Shown: one piece after another, positions 29,813 through 38,241 of the stretch
How positions within the stretch are numbered: the first letter of the stretch is position 1
How the letters are laid out: each line of letters begins with the position of its first letter
DNA from: Bartonella sp. TP
Lineage (GTDB): Bacteria > Pseudomonadota > Alphaproteobacteria > Rhizobiales > Rhizobiaceae
Assembly (NCBI RefSeq): GCF_030406085.1
Contig: NZ_CP129002.1
Location: 310,001 to 374,000, forward strand
Direction of reading: 5' to 3'
DNA length: 64,000 nt
The notes under the pieces: generated by a model
The model's database searches: none
What the model was told of the DNA's origin: nothing
The model's input: only the letters and a program-made list of their open reading frames with translations
Translations under genes and position numbers: made by a program

Positions 29813-31225
29813 TTAGACATTCAGCAAAAGATACTCGCGCTCCCATGGGCTTATCACCTCCATGAAAGTTTTGAACTCTTGTTGTTTAATAGCAGCATAG
29901 GTATTAATAAATTTATGCCCCAGCATTTCACGCAATGCGCTATCTTTTTGAAACAAACTAACCGCCTCGATCAAGCCGCGTGGCAATTCAATATCTGCAA
30001 TAGTAGAGCTCTTTGAGACAGGGTTTTGCGGTAAAATCTTCTCTCTTATACCTATTAAACCACAAGCTAGGGAACCAGCCAAAGCTAAATAAGGATTTGC
30101 ATCAGAAGAAGGAATGCGATTTTCTACGCGGCGATTTTGCGCGCTAGCACCTGGTACGCGAAAAGCCGAGGTACGGTTATCATAACCCCAACGTAAATTT
30201 ACTGGCGCAGAAGCACCAGGAATCAACCGACGATAAGAATTAACATAAGGAGCCATCATTACCAAAGCATTGGCCATATGCTTTTGCATACCACCTATAA
30301 AATATCTTAGCATAGGACTTTCTGTGCCATCTGCATTTGAAAACAGATTCTGGCCATTTGCTAAATCTATAACGGATTGATGTATGTGCATAGCCGAACC
30401 GGGCTGGCCCTGTATAGGTTTTGCCATAAAAGTAGCATATACATTATGTTTTAAGGCCGCTTCTCTAATTGTACGCTTAAACATAAATACTTGATCGGCC
30501 AAATCTATAGGATCGCCGTGACGCAAATTAATCTCAAATTGCCCAGCGCCTTCTTCATGTATAAGCGTGTCGATTTTAAGCCCTTGCGCTTCTGAAAAAT
30601 GATAAATATCGTCGATCAACTCGTCAAATTCATTAACGCCAGCGATAGAATAGCCCTGCCCACCACCTATAGCACGGCCAGAGCGCCCAACTGGTGGAGT
30701 TAACTGATAATCTGGGTCTGGATTCTTATTTACTAAATAAAACTCTATTTCTGGCGCAACTACAGGCTTATATCCATATTTAGCATATTCAGCAACGACT
30801 CGGCGCAAGACATTACGCGGGGTATAAGTTACATAAGACCCGTCTTGCTCTATTAAATCGCAAATAAGCTGAGCCGTAGGGTCATCCTCCCAAGGTACAA
30901 TGCACAAGGTACTGCAATCTGGTACCAATTTTAAATCCCCGTCGCTTTCTGGGTAAGTAAATATATCGCTATTATTTGGATAATCACCAGAAATGGTAGA
31001 CATGAACACACTAGATGGCAAAGCTAGCGAAGTTTCAGAAATAAATTTTTTTGAAGGCATCATCTTGCCACGCGCAACACCAGACTGATCAGGCGTAATG
31101 CATTCTATATCTTCTACATTGCGGTAGGCTAACCAATTAGCTATTTGCTCAAAAGAACTAACGCCTCTGTCGGCCTTGATATATTCTGGTAACGGCTTAG
31201 CCGTAGATATTTTACGCTTTGGCAT
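29813..31225 (-). CDS. Glutamine synthetase family protein (gamma-glutamylputrescine synthetase-like)
   Basis: The 470-residue protein has the GS fold: N-terminal beta-grasp with ITPDQSGVARGKMMPSKKF, the catalytic VVAPEIEFYLVNKN (about residues 156-169), EEGAGQFEINLRHGD and the ATP-binding HIHQSV/NLRWGYDNRTSAFRVPG region. Spacing and sequence resemble PuuA-type enzymes that glutamylate amines rather than the ammonia-assimilating GlnA; the substrate is inferred, not proven. Located between folD (convergent) and the divergent etf operon. Confidence 0.85.
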   Translation of the reverse strand: MPKRKISTAKPLPEYIKADRGVSSFEQIANWLAYRNVEDIECITPDQSGVARGKMMPSKKFISETSLALPSSVFMSTISGDYPNNSDIFTYPESDGDLKLVPDCSTLCIVPWEDDPTAQLICDLIEQDGSYVTYTPRNVLRRVVAEYAKYGYKPVVAPEIEFYLVNKNPDPDYQLTPPVGRSGRAIGGGQGYSIAGVNEFDELIDDIYHFSEAQGLKIDTLIHEEGAGQFEINLRHGDPIDLADQVFMFKRTIREAALKHNVYATFMAKPIQGQPGSAMHIHQSVIDLANGQNLFSNADGTESPMLRYFIGGMQKHMANALVMMAPYVNSYRRLIPGASAPVNLRWGYDNRTSAFRVPGASAQNRRVENRIPSSDANPYLALAGSLACGLIGIREKILPQNPVSKSSTIADIELPRGLIEAVSLFQKDSALREMLGHKFINTYAAIKQQEFKTFMEVISPWEREYLLLNV

Positions 31226-31315
31226 ATTTTCAGAGAATTTTCATTTTCATATTTATATGTTAACTTATATATTATAAGATAACAAGAAGACAACTAAGTA
31301 ATTTCAGGTAAAAAT

Positions 31316-32071
31316 ATGAAAATATTAGTCGCCGCAAAACATGTAGTCGACCACAACATCCAAATACGTGTACTAGAAGACGGCAACGGAGTAGACATAG
31401 AGCATGTTAAAATGTCTATGAATCCATTTGATGAAGTAGCATTAGAAGCTGCAATAAGCTTAAAAGAACAAAATATAGCAAAAGAAATTATTGTAGTTAG
31501 TATTGGACGCAAAGCAGCCGAGCAAACGCTACGCACGGCCTTGGCCATGGGCGCCGATCGAGCTATATTAATACTTAGCGAGCATATAATAGAGCCCATA
31601 AACGTCGCCAAAATATTAAGCAAGATAGTAGAAAAAGAAAATATAACATTAGCTCTGCTAGGCAAACAAAGTATTGATGGTGAATCTAATCAAGTAGGCC
31701 AAATGCTGAGCTATAAACTAGAGTGGCCATTAGCCAGTTTTGCAAGCGGCTTGAAAATAGAGAAAGATATAGCAATTGTAAAATGTGAAGCAGAAAATGG
31801 GTCACAGGAAATACAAATGCCTTTACCCGCAGTTATAACATGCGATTTACATTTAAATGAACCGCGTTTTGTCAGTATGATGGGAATTATGCAGGCTAGA
31901 AAAAAACAAATTGAAGAAATGGATATAAATAGTTTTGGCCTAGATTTATCACCGCATTTAGAAATAATAAAATTTGCCCCCCCCCAAGAACATGGGAATA
32001 AAGATGGAGCAAAAATCCTATCCACAGTTGCAGAATTAATAACCGAGCTCAAGCAACATTCAATAATTTAA
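31316..32071 (+). CDS. etfB: Electron transfer flavoprotein beta subunit
   Basis: EtfB with EtfA passes electrons from acyl-CoA and related dehydrogenases to ETF-quinone oxidoreductase. The 251-residue protein begins with KILVAAKHVVDHNIQIRV and has the signature region LLGKQSIDGESNQVGQMLSYKLEWP (in two parts) and VITCDLHLNEPRFVSMMGIMQARKK. First gene of an etfB-etfA-ETF-QO operon. Confidence 0.96.
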   Translation: MKILVAAKHVVDHNIQIRVLEDGNGVDIEHVKMSMNPFDEVALEAAISLKEQNIAKEIIVVSIGRKAAEQTLRTALAMGADRAILILSEHIIEPINVAKILSKIVEKENITLALLGKQSIDGESNQVGQMLSYKLEWPLASFASGLKIEKDIAIVKCEAENGSQEIQMPLPAVITCDLHLNEPRFVSMMGIMQARKKQIEEMDINSFGLDLSPHLEIIKFAPPQEHGNKDGAKILSTVAELITELKQHSII

Positions 32072-32088
32072 GGCAAAAGGATCAATTT

Positions 32089-33036
32089 ATGTCTATATTA
32101 TTATATGTAGAATATGATAAGGAAAATCAGGCGCTAACCGAAAGTAGCGAAAAAGCCTTAACCGCCGCACTAAAGCTACAAACCTGTGTCACAAATAGCA
32201 GCATAGATTTGGTGCTATGCTCTACCGAGTTACCCCAATTGGGTAAATTGCCTATAGCAAAATTATTTTATGCTCAAAACCCAATTTTTACAGCACAACT
32301 GCCCCAAAATATACTACCAATAATTTTACCCTTAGCAAAAAATTACGATTATATATTGGCTCCAGATAGCATTAATGGCAAAGCTATAACGCCTTTTATC
32401 GCCATGCATTTTGACTGCGCTCAAATCTCTGATATTATTGAAATAATTGACGGGGCCACATTTAAGCGAGTGATTTATACTGGCAGTGCCGTTGCCACTG
32501 TACGCTCCAATGATGCAAAAAAAATTATTACCATTCGCACAACCAGCTTTGCAAAAACAGCTGTCTGCGCCGACTGGCCCGATTATACCGTAGAAAAGCT
32601 AAATATAGTAGAGCAGGACAAACCTGTAAAACTGCTAAAACAACAATATAATAACCAAGAAACACAAAGCCTAGAAAAAGCAAAAATCGTCGTTTCCGGT
32701 GGCCGAGCTCTAGAATCAAAAGAAAAGTTTGAGCAGCAATTAAAACCCCTAGCGCAAAAGCTCTCCGCGGCTATTGGGGCCAGCAGAGCAGCTGTTGACG
32801 CTGGCTTCGCGCCTAATGACTGGCAAGTTGGCCAAACTGGCAAAATTGTTTCGCCGCAGCTTTATATAGCCATAGGAATTTCTGGTGCTCTACAACATCT
32901 TGCTGGAATAAAAAATTCACAAATTATAGTAGCTATCAATAAAGACGCTCAAGCTCCTATAATAAAAATAGCAGACTATGCTATAATAGGCGATCTATTT
33001 GAAATTGTACCGCAATTAACCAAAGCACTAGAATGA
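32089..33036 (+). CDS. etfA: Electron transfer flavoprotein alpha subunit
   Basis: EtfA binds FAD. The 315-residue protein has the C-terminal FAD domain: IVVSGGRALESKEKF (about residues 206-220), GASRAAVDAGF, QVGQTGKIVSPQLYIAIGISGALQHL, and INKDAQAPI near the end. It lies 17 bases after etfB and its stop overlaps the next start in ATGA. Confidence 0.97.
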   Translation: MSILLYVEYDKENQALTESSEKALTAALKLQTCVTNSSIDLVLCSTELPQLGKLPIAKLFYAQNPIFTAQLPQNILPIILPLAKNYDYILAPDSINGKAITPFIAMHFDCAQISDIIEIIDGATFKRVIYTGSAVATVRSNDAKKIITIRTTSFAKTAVCADWPDYTVEKLNIVEQDKPVKLLKQQYNNQETQSLEKAKIVVSGGRALESKEKFEQQLKPLAQKLSAAIGASRAAVDAGFAPNDWQVGQTGKIVSPQLYIAIGISGALQHLAGIKNSQIIVAINKDAQAPIIKIADYAIIGDLFEIVPQLTKALE

Positions 33037-34685
33037 CCAGCTCTGCAAAAATAGAAGAATTATTTTACGATGTATTAATTATCGGCGCTGGACCTGCTTC
33101 TTTAAGTGCCGCTATAAAGCTTAAACAAGAAAACACGGACATTTCTATTGCTATAGTAGAAAAAAGCAGCGAAATAGGGGGCCATATACTCTCTGGAGCT
33201 ATATTTGACGCTAACTCATTAACTCAATTACTGCCCCACTGGCGTGAAGATATTCATAATCCGGTAAAATTAAAAGTAAAAACAGATAATAACTACATAT
33301 TATCAAGAAATTATTGTTTTAAAATACCAAAAAAGCTTATCCCAAAATATTTATGCAATGAGGAATGCTATGTAATCTCTCTTTCAATCCTATGTCGCTA
33401 TTTAGCAGATCAAGCAGCACAGGCTGGTGTAGATATATACCCATCTTTTCCAGCAAAGCAGCTTTTGTTCAATGAAACCGGAGCGGTGATAGGCGTTAAA
33501 CTAACTGATTTTGGCTTAGACAAAAATGTACAACCAACGCATAACTTTGTAGCGGGCGCACAGATATATAGCAAATATATACTGATAGGAGAAGGCGTAA
33601 AAGGGTCATTAGCAAGAGAGGCGATTGAGTATTTTAAGCTAGACAAAGGCCGCGCTACACCAAAATATGCCTTAGGAATAAAAGAAATATGGCGCATTGC
33701 TCCCGAGCATCACTCGGCTGGCACTATAGAACATTTTATAAAACCCCGTTTAAGTAATAATGCTTATGGCGGTGGATTTATCTACCATATGGAAAATAAC
33801 AAAATCAGTTTAGGGTTAGTTACCCAATTAGATTATAGCAACCCAGCAATTTCACCTTATCAGCTTTTCCAACAATTTAAAGCACATAAAAAAATACGCA
33901 ATCTTTTGGCTAATGGAAAAAAATTAGCTTACGGAGCCAAAGCCATAAGCTGCGGAGGCTGGTATAGTATACCACAACTATCTTTTAAAGGCGGCGCCCT
34001 TATTGGCTGCAGCGCTGGCTTACTAAATGGCGCCAGAATGAAAGGTATCCACAACGCAATTAGCTCTGGTATATACAGTGCAAACTATGTGGCGCAAGCG
34101 CTAGCGGCTGGAAGGCAACATGATAGAATAGAAGAGATAGACAACAATTGGCGGCAAAGCGAAATAGCAAAAGATCTTTATCCTGCACGTAACTTCAAAT
34201 ATTTATGGCAAAAATTCAGTATAATCTTGGCCGGGTTAGATATTTGGTGGCTACAAATCTTTAACCAAAATTTATTTAAAAATCTACAAAACCAGATAAC
34301 AAAAGCCGCAGCAGATTATCAACGCTTAAGGCCCGCCAGAGCAGCGCCGCATGCTACATCTAAAACAGATAGCTCATATAACAATTCTATAGCCGAATCA
34401 TTGTTCTACGCCAATCTAACGCACAGCGACAATCAGCCCAATCATTTATATATAAAAAATATGGCATTACAATATAGTAGTGAATTAAAAATATTTGGTG
34501 GACCTTCTGCGTTATACTGCCCCGCTGGCGTGTATGAATGGCAAGAAAATGAAGGAAAAAACACCTATGTGATAAACTCACAAAACTGCCTACATTGTAA
34601 AACCTGCGAAATAAAAGATCCGAATCAAAATATCCAATGGCAATGCCCACAAGGCGGCAGCGGACCAAATTATACCGAGATGTAA
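33033..34685 (+). CDS. Electron transfer flavoprotein-ubiquinone oxidoreductase
   Basis: ETF-QO takes electrons from ETF to the quinone pool at the inner membrane. The 550-residue enzyme has an N-terminal FAD fold (VLIIGAGPASLSAAIKL, about residues 14-30), an IGGHILSGAIFD segment, and a C-terminal ferredoxin-like domain with four cysteines for a 4Fe-4S cluster (CPAGVYEW, CLHCKTCEIKDP, WQCPQGG). The four-base overlap with etfA shows coupled translation. Confidence 0.96.
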   Translation: MTSSAKIEELFYDVLIIGAGPASLSAAIKLKQENTDISIAIVEKSSEIGGHILSGAIFDANSLTQLLPHWREDIHNPVKLKVKTDNNYILSRNYCFKIPKKLIPKYLCNEECYVISLSILCRYLADQAAQAGVDIYPSFPAKQLLFNETGAVIGVKLTDFGLDKNVQPTHNFVAGAQIYSKYILIGEGVKGSLAREAIEYFKLDKGRATPKYALGIKEIWRIAPEHHSAGTIEHFIKPRLSNNAYGGGFIYHMENNKISLGLVTQLDYSNPAISPYQLFQQFKAHKKIRNLLANGKKLAYGAKAISCGGWYSIPQLSFKGGALIGCSAGLLNGARMKGIHNAISSGIYSANYVAQALAAGRQHDRIEEIDNNWRQSEIAKDLYPARNFKYLWQKFSIILAGLDIWWLQIFNQNLFKNLQNQITKAAADYQRLRPARAAPHATSKTDSSYNNSIAESLFYANLTHSDNQPNHLYIKNMALQYSSELKIFGGPSALYCPAGVYEWQENEGKNTYVINSQNCLHCKTCEIKDPNQNIQWQCPQGGSGPNYTEM

Positions 34686-34689
34686 ATAG

Positions 34690-34766
34690 TGGTACGGTTG
34701 GTAGGAGTTGAACCTACGACCTCTGGTGCCACAAACCAGCGCTCTAACCAACTGAGCTACAACCGC
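34690..34766 (-). tRNA. tRNA-His (anticodon GTG), without encoded G-1
   Basis: A full cloverleaf on the minus strand: acceptor GCGGTTG/CAACCGT, D-arm GCTC/GAGC, anticodon arm CTGGT-TTGTGGC-ACCAG with anticodon GTG, T-arm GTAGG-TTCAACT-CCTAC, discriminator A73 and encoded CCA. The base before G1 is T, not G, the first pair is G1-U72 and base 73 is A, the noncanonical alphaproteobacterial tRNA-His set. It is downstream of pyrD on the same strand. Confidence 0.96.
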
Positions 34767-34823
34767 ATATACAGGCTTACGGCGCTCATAATAAATAATA
34801 TAAAAAAAATTACAAGCTTTTTT

Positions 34824-35939
34824 TTAAAGTTCTAGCGCCGCCCATTTGTCAACATGCAAATCTCTATATTGCGATATATGCTTCAGCCCATCTTGCTCTA
34901 ACTGTACTAATGCCTGGCTAAGTATATCAAAAGGTAAAGATGGTCCTTTATATACCAGACCAGTATATAATTGCACCAAATCTGCACCAGCTTTTAACTT
35001 TTCTATAAAACTAGCGCTGTCATCTACACCGCCAACCCCAATTATAATTTTATCCTTACCCAAATATTGCCGCATTTTAGCTAAGGTTATATTTGCTTTT
35101 TCAAATAATGGTTTGCCAGATAGCCCACCCGCTTGGGTAGCAAATTTATGCCTACCTACGCCAGTACGCCCTATAGTCGTGTTGGAAATAATTACTCCAT
35201 CTAAATCACTCGCGGCAATTGTCTGCGCCATAGTTTCTAACATAGAAGAAGTTAAATCTGGCGCAATTTTTAAAAAAACTGGCACATAACGATTAGTTTT
35301 TAACTGTTTCTCTTTACGAGCCACGCTTATAGCGCTGAGCAAATTGGGTAAAATCTCTGCCCCCTGTAGCTCTCGTAGATTTGGCGTATTAGGCGAAGAA
35401 ATATTTATAGTAAAATAGTCCGCAACCTCATATAATTTAATTAAGCTGGCTACATAAGAAGCTTCTCTGTCAGTACATTCCTTATTCACACCAATATTAA
35501 CACCTAGAACATTTTTATCGCTTTGTTGTTGATAAGCTTGTAGACGCGGCAAAATTGCATCCAGCCCCTCATTATTAAATCCCATGCGATTTATAATAGC
35601 TTCCGATTCAACCAATCTAAATAGCCGAGGCTTTTCATTGCCCAGCTGTGGCAATGGCGTAATCGTACCAACCTCAATAAAAGCAAAGCCTAATTGAGCT
35701 ATACCACGCAAGGCCAAAGCATTCTTATCAAAACCCGCGGCCAATCCTAAAGGATTAGAAAAGCGTAAATTTGATAAAGTCAATGATAGCTTTTTATTTT
35801 TCAGCACATGCTGTGTCGCCGCTTCGCACCGTGCTTTAGTAACAACCATAGAGTGTGAAAGCAACCGAATTGCCATATCATGAGCTTTTTCTGCATCCAA
35901 ACTAAAAATTAGCGGTCGCATTATAGAAGAAAAAAACAT
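34824..35939 (-). CDS. pyrD: Dihydroorotate dehydrogenase, quinone-linked (class 2)
   Basis: PyrD oxidises dihydroorotate to orotate in pyrimidine synthesis, passing electrons to quinone. The protein has the class 2 N-terminal helical extension ([21 protein letters not shown]), [15 protein letters not shown] (about residues 53-67), [20 protein letters not shown] and the FMN site IIGVGGVDD. The ATG at 35,939 is chosen because GGGGGG lies about nine bases upstream; the ATG at 35,966 has no ribosome-binding site. About 371 residues. Confidence 0.95.
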   Translation of the reverse strand: MFFSSIMRPLIFSLDAEKAHDMAIRLLSHSMVVTKARCEAATQHVLKNKKLSLTLSNLRFSNPLGLAAGFDKNALALRGIAQLGFAFIEVGTITPLPQLGNEKPRLFRLVESEAIINRMGFNNEGLDAILPRLQAYQQQSDKNVLGVNIGVNKECTDREASYVASLIKLYEVADYFTINISSPNTPNLRELQGAEILPNLLSAISVARKEKQLKTNRYVPVFLKIAPDLTSSMLETMAQTIAASDLDGVIISNTTIGRTGVGRHKFATQAGGLSGKPLFEKANITLAKMRQYLGKDKIIIGVGGVDDSASFIEKLKAGADLVQLYTGLVYKGPSLPFDILSQALVQLEQDGLKHISQYRDLHVDKWAALEL

Positions 35940-36029
35940 ATCAGAGCCCCCCTGCCCACATGTCAAACTTCTAATATTATACTATATAATAAACTAAAAC
36001 ACAATTTTTATGGCTATGGTAAAAAAGTA

Positions 36030-36449
36030 ATGTTAGAAGAATTTAAAAAATTTGCTTTAAAAGGTAACCTAATCGATTTAGCTATAGGTGTAGTAATCGG
36101 TGGCGCTTCTACAGGCCTGATAAATGCCCTGGTAAATGATATAATAATGCCTATTATTGGCTGGCTTACTGGGGGTATCGATTTTTCCAATATGTTTCTA
36201 CAATTGTCGGGGCAAAAAGAGCATACACTAGCAAACGCTCGTATTGTTGGCGCAACAATAGCCTATGGACATTTTATAACTTTAGCTATAAATTTTCTAA
36301 TAATCGCCTGGATTTTATTTATGACCGCAAAAGCAATTAATATTGCCCGCGGAATAAATACCTCACAAGCACCAAAACCCGAAGCCTTGCCACGCGATGA
36401 ACAGCTTTTAACAGAAATCAGAGATCTACTACAGCAAAAACTCAAGTAA
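36030..36449 (+). CDS. mscL: Large-conductance mechanosensitive channel MscL
   Basis: MscL opens under membrane tension to release solutes on osmotic downshock. The 139-residue protein has the MscL start [22 protein letters not shown] (about residues 5-26, split as [14 protein letters not shown] plus IGVVIGG), first pore helix to [14 protein letters not shown], and a second membrane helix (about 75-105), with a charged C-terminal bundle. Confidence 0.96.
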   Translation: MLEEFKKFALKGNLIDLAIGVVIGGASTGLINALVNDIIMPIIGWLTGGIDFSNMFLQLSGQKEHTLANARIVGATIAYGHFITLAINFLIIAWILFMTAKAINIARGINTSQAPKPEALPRDEQLLTEIRDLLQQKLK

Positions 36450-36526
36450 CCTTATAGCCTAAATAATATTTGAAAAATAAGCACAAAGAGTATATCTTTA
36501 ATAAGAGATATTTATGAGGAGATGAT

Positions 36527-37960
36527 ATGCAATTTTTCAAAGAGTTTTACATTAACGGCGAATGGGTTCTGCCTACTACTCCAAAAGATTTGGAAGTGAT
36601 AAATCCTTCTACTGAAGAGAGCTTTGCAATTATCAGCAATGCAACCACTCCTGATATAAATAAAGCAGTAGAGGCTGCAAAAAATGCATTTACGACCTGG
36701 TCTGCCAGCCCAGCTAGTACACGCCTAGACATCGTAAAAAAAATATTAGAACTCTATGAGCAACGCCAAGAATCTCTTGCCGAGGCCTTATCAAAAGAAA
36801 TGGGTGCCCCAATAGATTTTGCGCTACATGCACAAGTAGCTAGCGGAGCACGCAATATTGAAAATTTTATACATGGCTTTGAAGATTTCAAATTCACACA
36901 AGCCTTGGTAAAAGAAAACAGCCAGAGCCCAGCTATTTTAGCTTTTGACCCTATAGGTGTTGTATGTTTAATAACGCCATGGAATTGGCCGCTTAACCAG
37001 GTTACAAAAAAAGTTATACCTGCCTTATTAGCGGGCTGCACAATGGTTTTAAAGCCATCTGAAATTTCTCCAATTTCTGCTATGTTGTTTGCTCAGATCT
37101 GCCACGACGCTGGCGTTCCTGCAGGCGTATTTAATATGATACATGGCGTAGGCCCCGAAATTGGCTCTACACTCACCAGCCATAAAGATATCGACATGGT
37201 AAGCTTTACTGGCTCTACAAGAGCAGGGCGCCAAATTACACAAGCCACGGCAGAGGGTTTGAAGCCCGTAACTTTGGAGCTAGGTGGCAAAGGGGCTAAT
37301 CTGATTTTTGCAGATAGTGATGAAAATGCAATAGAGCGCGGTATAAAAAGATGCTTTTCCAATAGTGGGCAAAGCTGCAATTCTCCAACTCGTATGTTAA
37401 TAGATCAATCCATCTATGCACAAGCACTAGAAAAGGCAAAAGCGGTAGCCGAATCTATCAAGCTAGACGTTGCTAACAAACCTGGTGATCATCTTGGCCC
37501 TGTCGTTTCTAAATTACAGTTCGAAAGAATACAACAATTAATCCAAGCTGGGATTGATGAAGGGGCAAAGTTATTAATTGGCGGACTAGGAAAACCAAAA
37601 GGCTTAGAAAAAGGCTATTTTGTACGACCTACTATTTTTTATGATGTGCATCCTGATATGCGGATTTTTAAAGAAGAAATTTTTGGCCCCGTCTTATGCA
37701 TCACGCCTTTCTCTTCTGAAACACAAGCCATAAATTTGGCTAATGATACCATCTATGGCCTAACAAACTACATTCAATCTAGCGATGCTGAACGCTGTAG
37801 AAGAGTAGCGCTAAAATTGCGCTCTGGTATGGTAGAGATTAACGGCGAATCATTGCCCCCAGAATCTTTCTTTGGCGGAGTTAAGCAGTCTGGACGCGCT
37901 CGTGAAGGTGGCAAATGGGGCATAAAAGAATTTTTAGACAGCAAAGCCATCACGAGCTAA
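36527..37960 (+). CDS. Aldehyde dehydrogenase (NAD(P)+-dependent) family protein
   Basis: Oxidises an aldehyde to its acid; substrate not clear. The 477-residue enzyme has the NAD-binding PWNWPLNQVTKKVIPALLAG segment, SFTGSTRAGRQI, the glutamate motif LELGGKGAN (about residue 244) and the catalytic cysteine in SNSGQSCNSPTRML (about 278). GAGGAGATGAT gives a strong ribosome-binding site. It is the last backbone gene before the element junction. Confidence 0.93.
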   Translation: MQFFKEFYINGEWVLPTTPKDLEVINPSTEESFAIISNATTPDINKAVEAAKNAFTTWSASPASTRLDIVKKILELYEQRQESLAEALSKEMGAPIDFALHAQVASGARNIENFIHGFEDFKFTQALVKENSQSPAILAFDPIGVVCLITPWNWPLNQVTKKVIPALLAGCTMVLKPSEISPISAMLFAQICHDAGVPAGVFNMIHGVGPEIGSTLTSHKDIDMVSFTGSTRAGRQITQATAEGLKPVTLELGGKGANLIFADSDENAIERGIKRCFSNSGQSCNSPTRMLIDQSIYAQALEKAKAVAESIKLDVANKPGDHLGPVVSKLQFERIQQLIQAGIDEGAKLLIGGLGKPKGLEKGYFVRPTIFYDVHPDMRIFKEEIFGPVLCITPFSSETQAINLANDTIYGLTNYIQSSDAERCRRVALKLRSGMVEINGESLPPESFFGGVKQSGRAREGGKWGIKEFLDSKAITS

Positions 37961-37969
37961 GCACAAAAT

Positions 37970-37996
37970 ACCTCTAGGTTGTTTGAACCTAGAGGT
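37970..37996. terminator. Perfect 11-bp hairpin after the aldehyde dehydrogenase gene
   Basis: ACCTCTAGGTT, loop GTTTG, AACCTAGAGGT. No T-run follows on the plus side (ACAGTC); reading from the right it is followed by TATTTTG. It may end the ALDH transcript or belong to the boundary debris. Confidence 0.5.
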
Positions 37997-38235
37997 ACAG
38001 TCATTGGCAAAACAGCAGTCAATCTAATGGCGGTGTATTGAACCCCTTTGGGTTCGAATCCTCTACACCTACCATTGAGTTGCAACAATAATCGTCCTGA
38101 AAGATAACAAAATCAAGGTTTTTGTTGCTACGGTACTGAGGGTTCGCATTTCAAATACTGGGTAGTATTAACCCCATAGTGCCAATTGCTACGGTACCAT
38201 ACCGCAGGTTCGAATCCTGCTTTGCCTTCATTGGA
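37997..38235 (+). other. tRNA-3'-end-like fragments; candidate left attachment scar
   Basis: No gene is present. Three T-arm-like pieces lie in a row: GGGTTCGAATCC near 38,050 ending in TACACCTACCA and paired to GGTGTA upstream; a degraded GAGGGTTCGCATTTC near 38,139; and an intact T-arm GCAGG-TTCGAAT-CCTGC at about 38,204-38,220 preceded by a small hairpin CGGT/ACCG like a class II (Ser/Leu) variable arm. TTGCTACGGTAC occurs twice (about 38,124 and 38,187) and TCATTGG(C)AAACAG-like sequence flanks the set (about 38,000 and 38,228). No complete tRNA can be folded. Element genes begin right after. Confidence 0.5.
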
Positions 38236-38241
38236 AACAGA

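Noticed and set aside
37970..37996. Strong hairpin as a certain ALDH terminator
   Set aside because: No T-run follows on the plus side, so it is listed with reduced confidence and might be part of the boundary scar.
37997..38235. Possible permuted tmRNA or complete tRNA genes
   Set aside because: T-arms are visible but no partner acceptor, D or anticodon arms fold, and no tmRNA tag reading frame can be seen.
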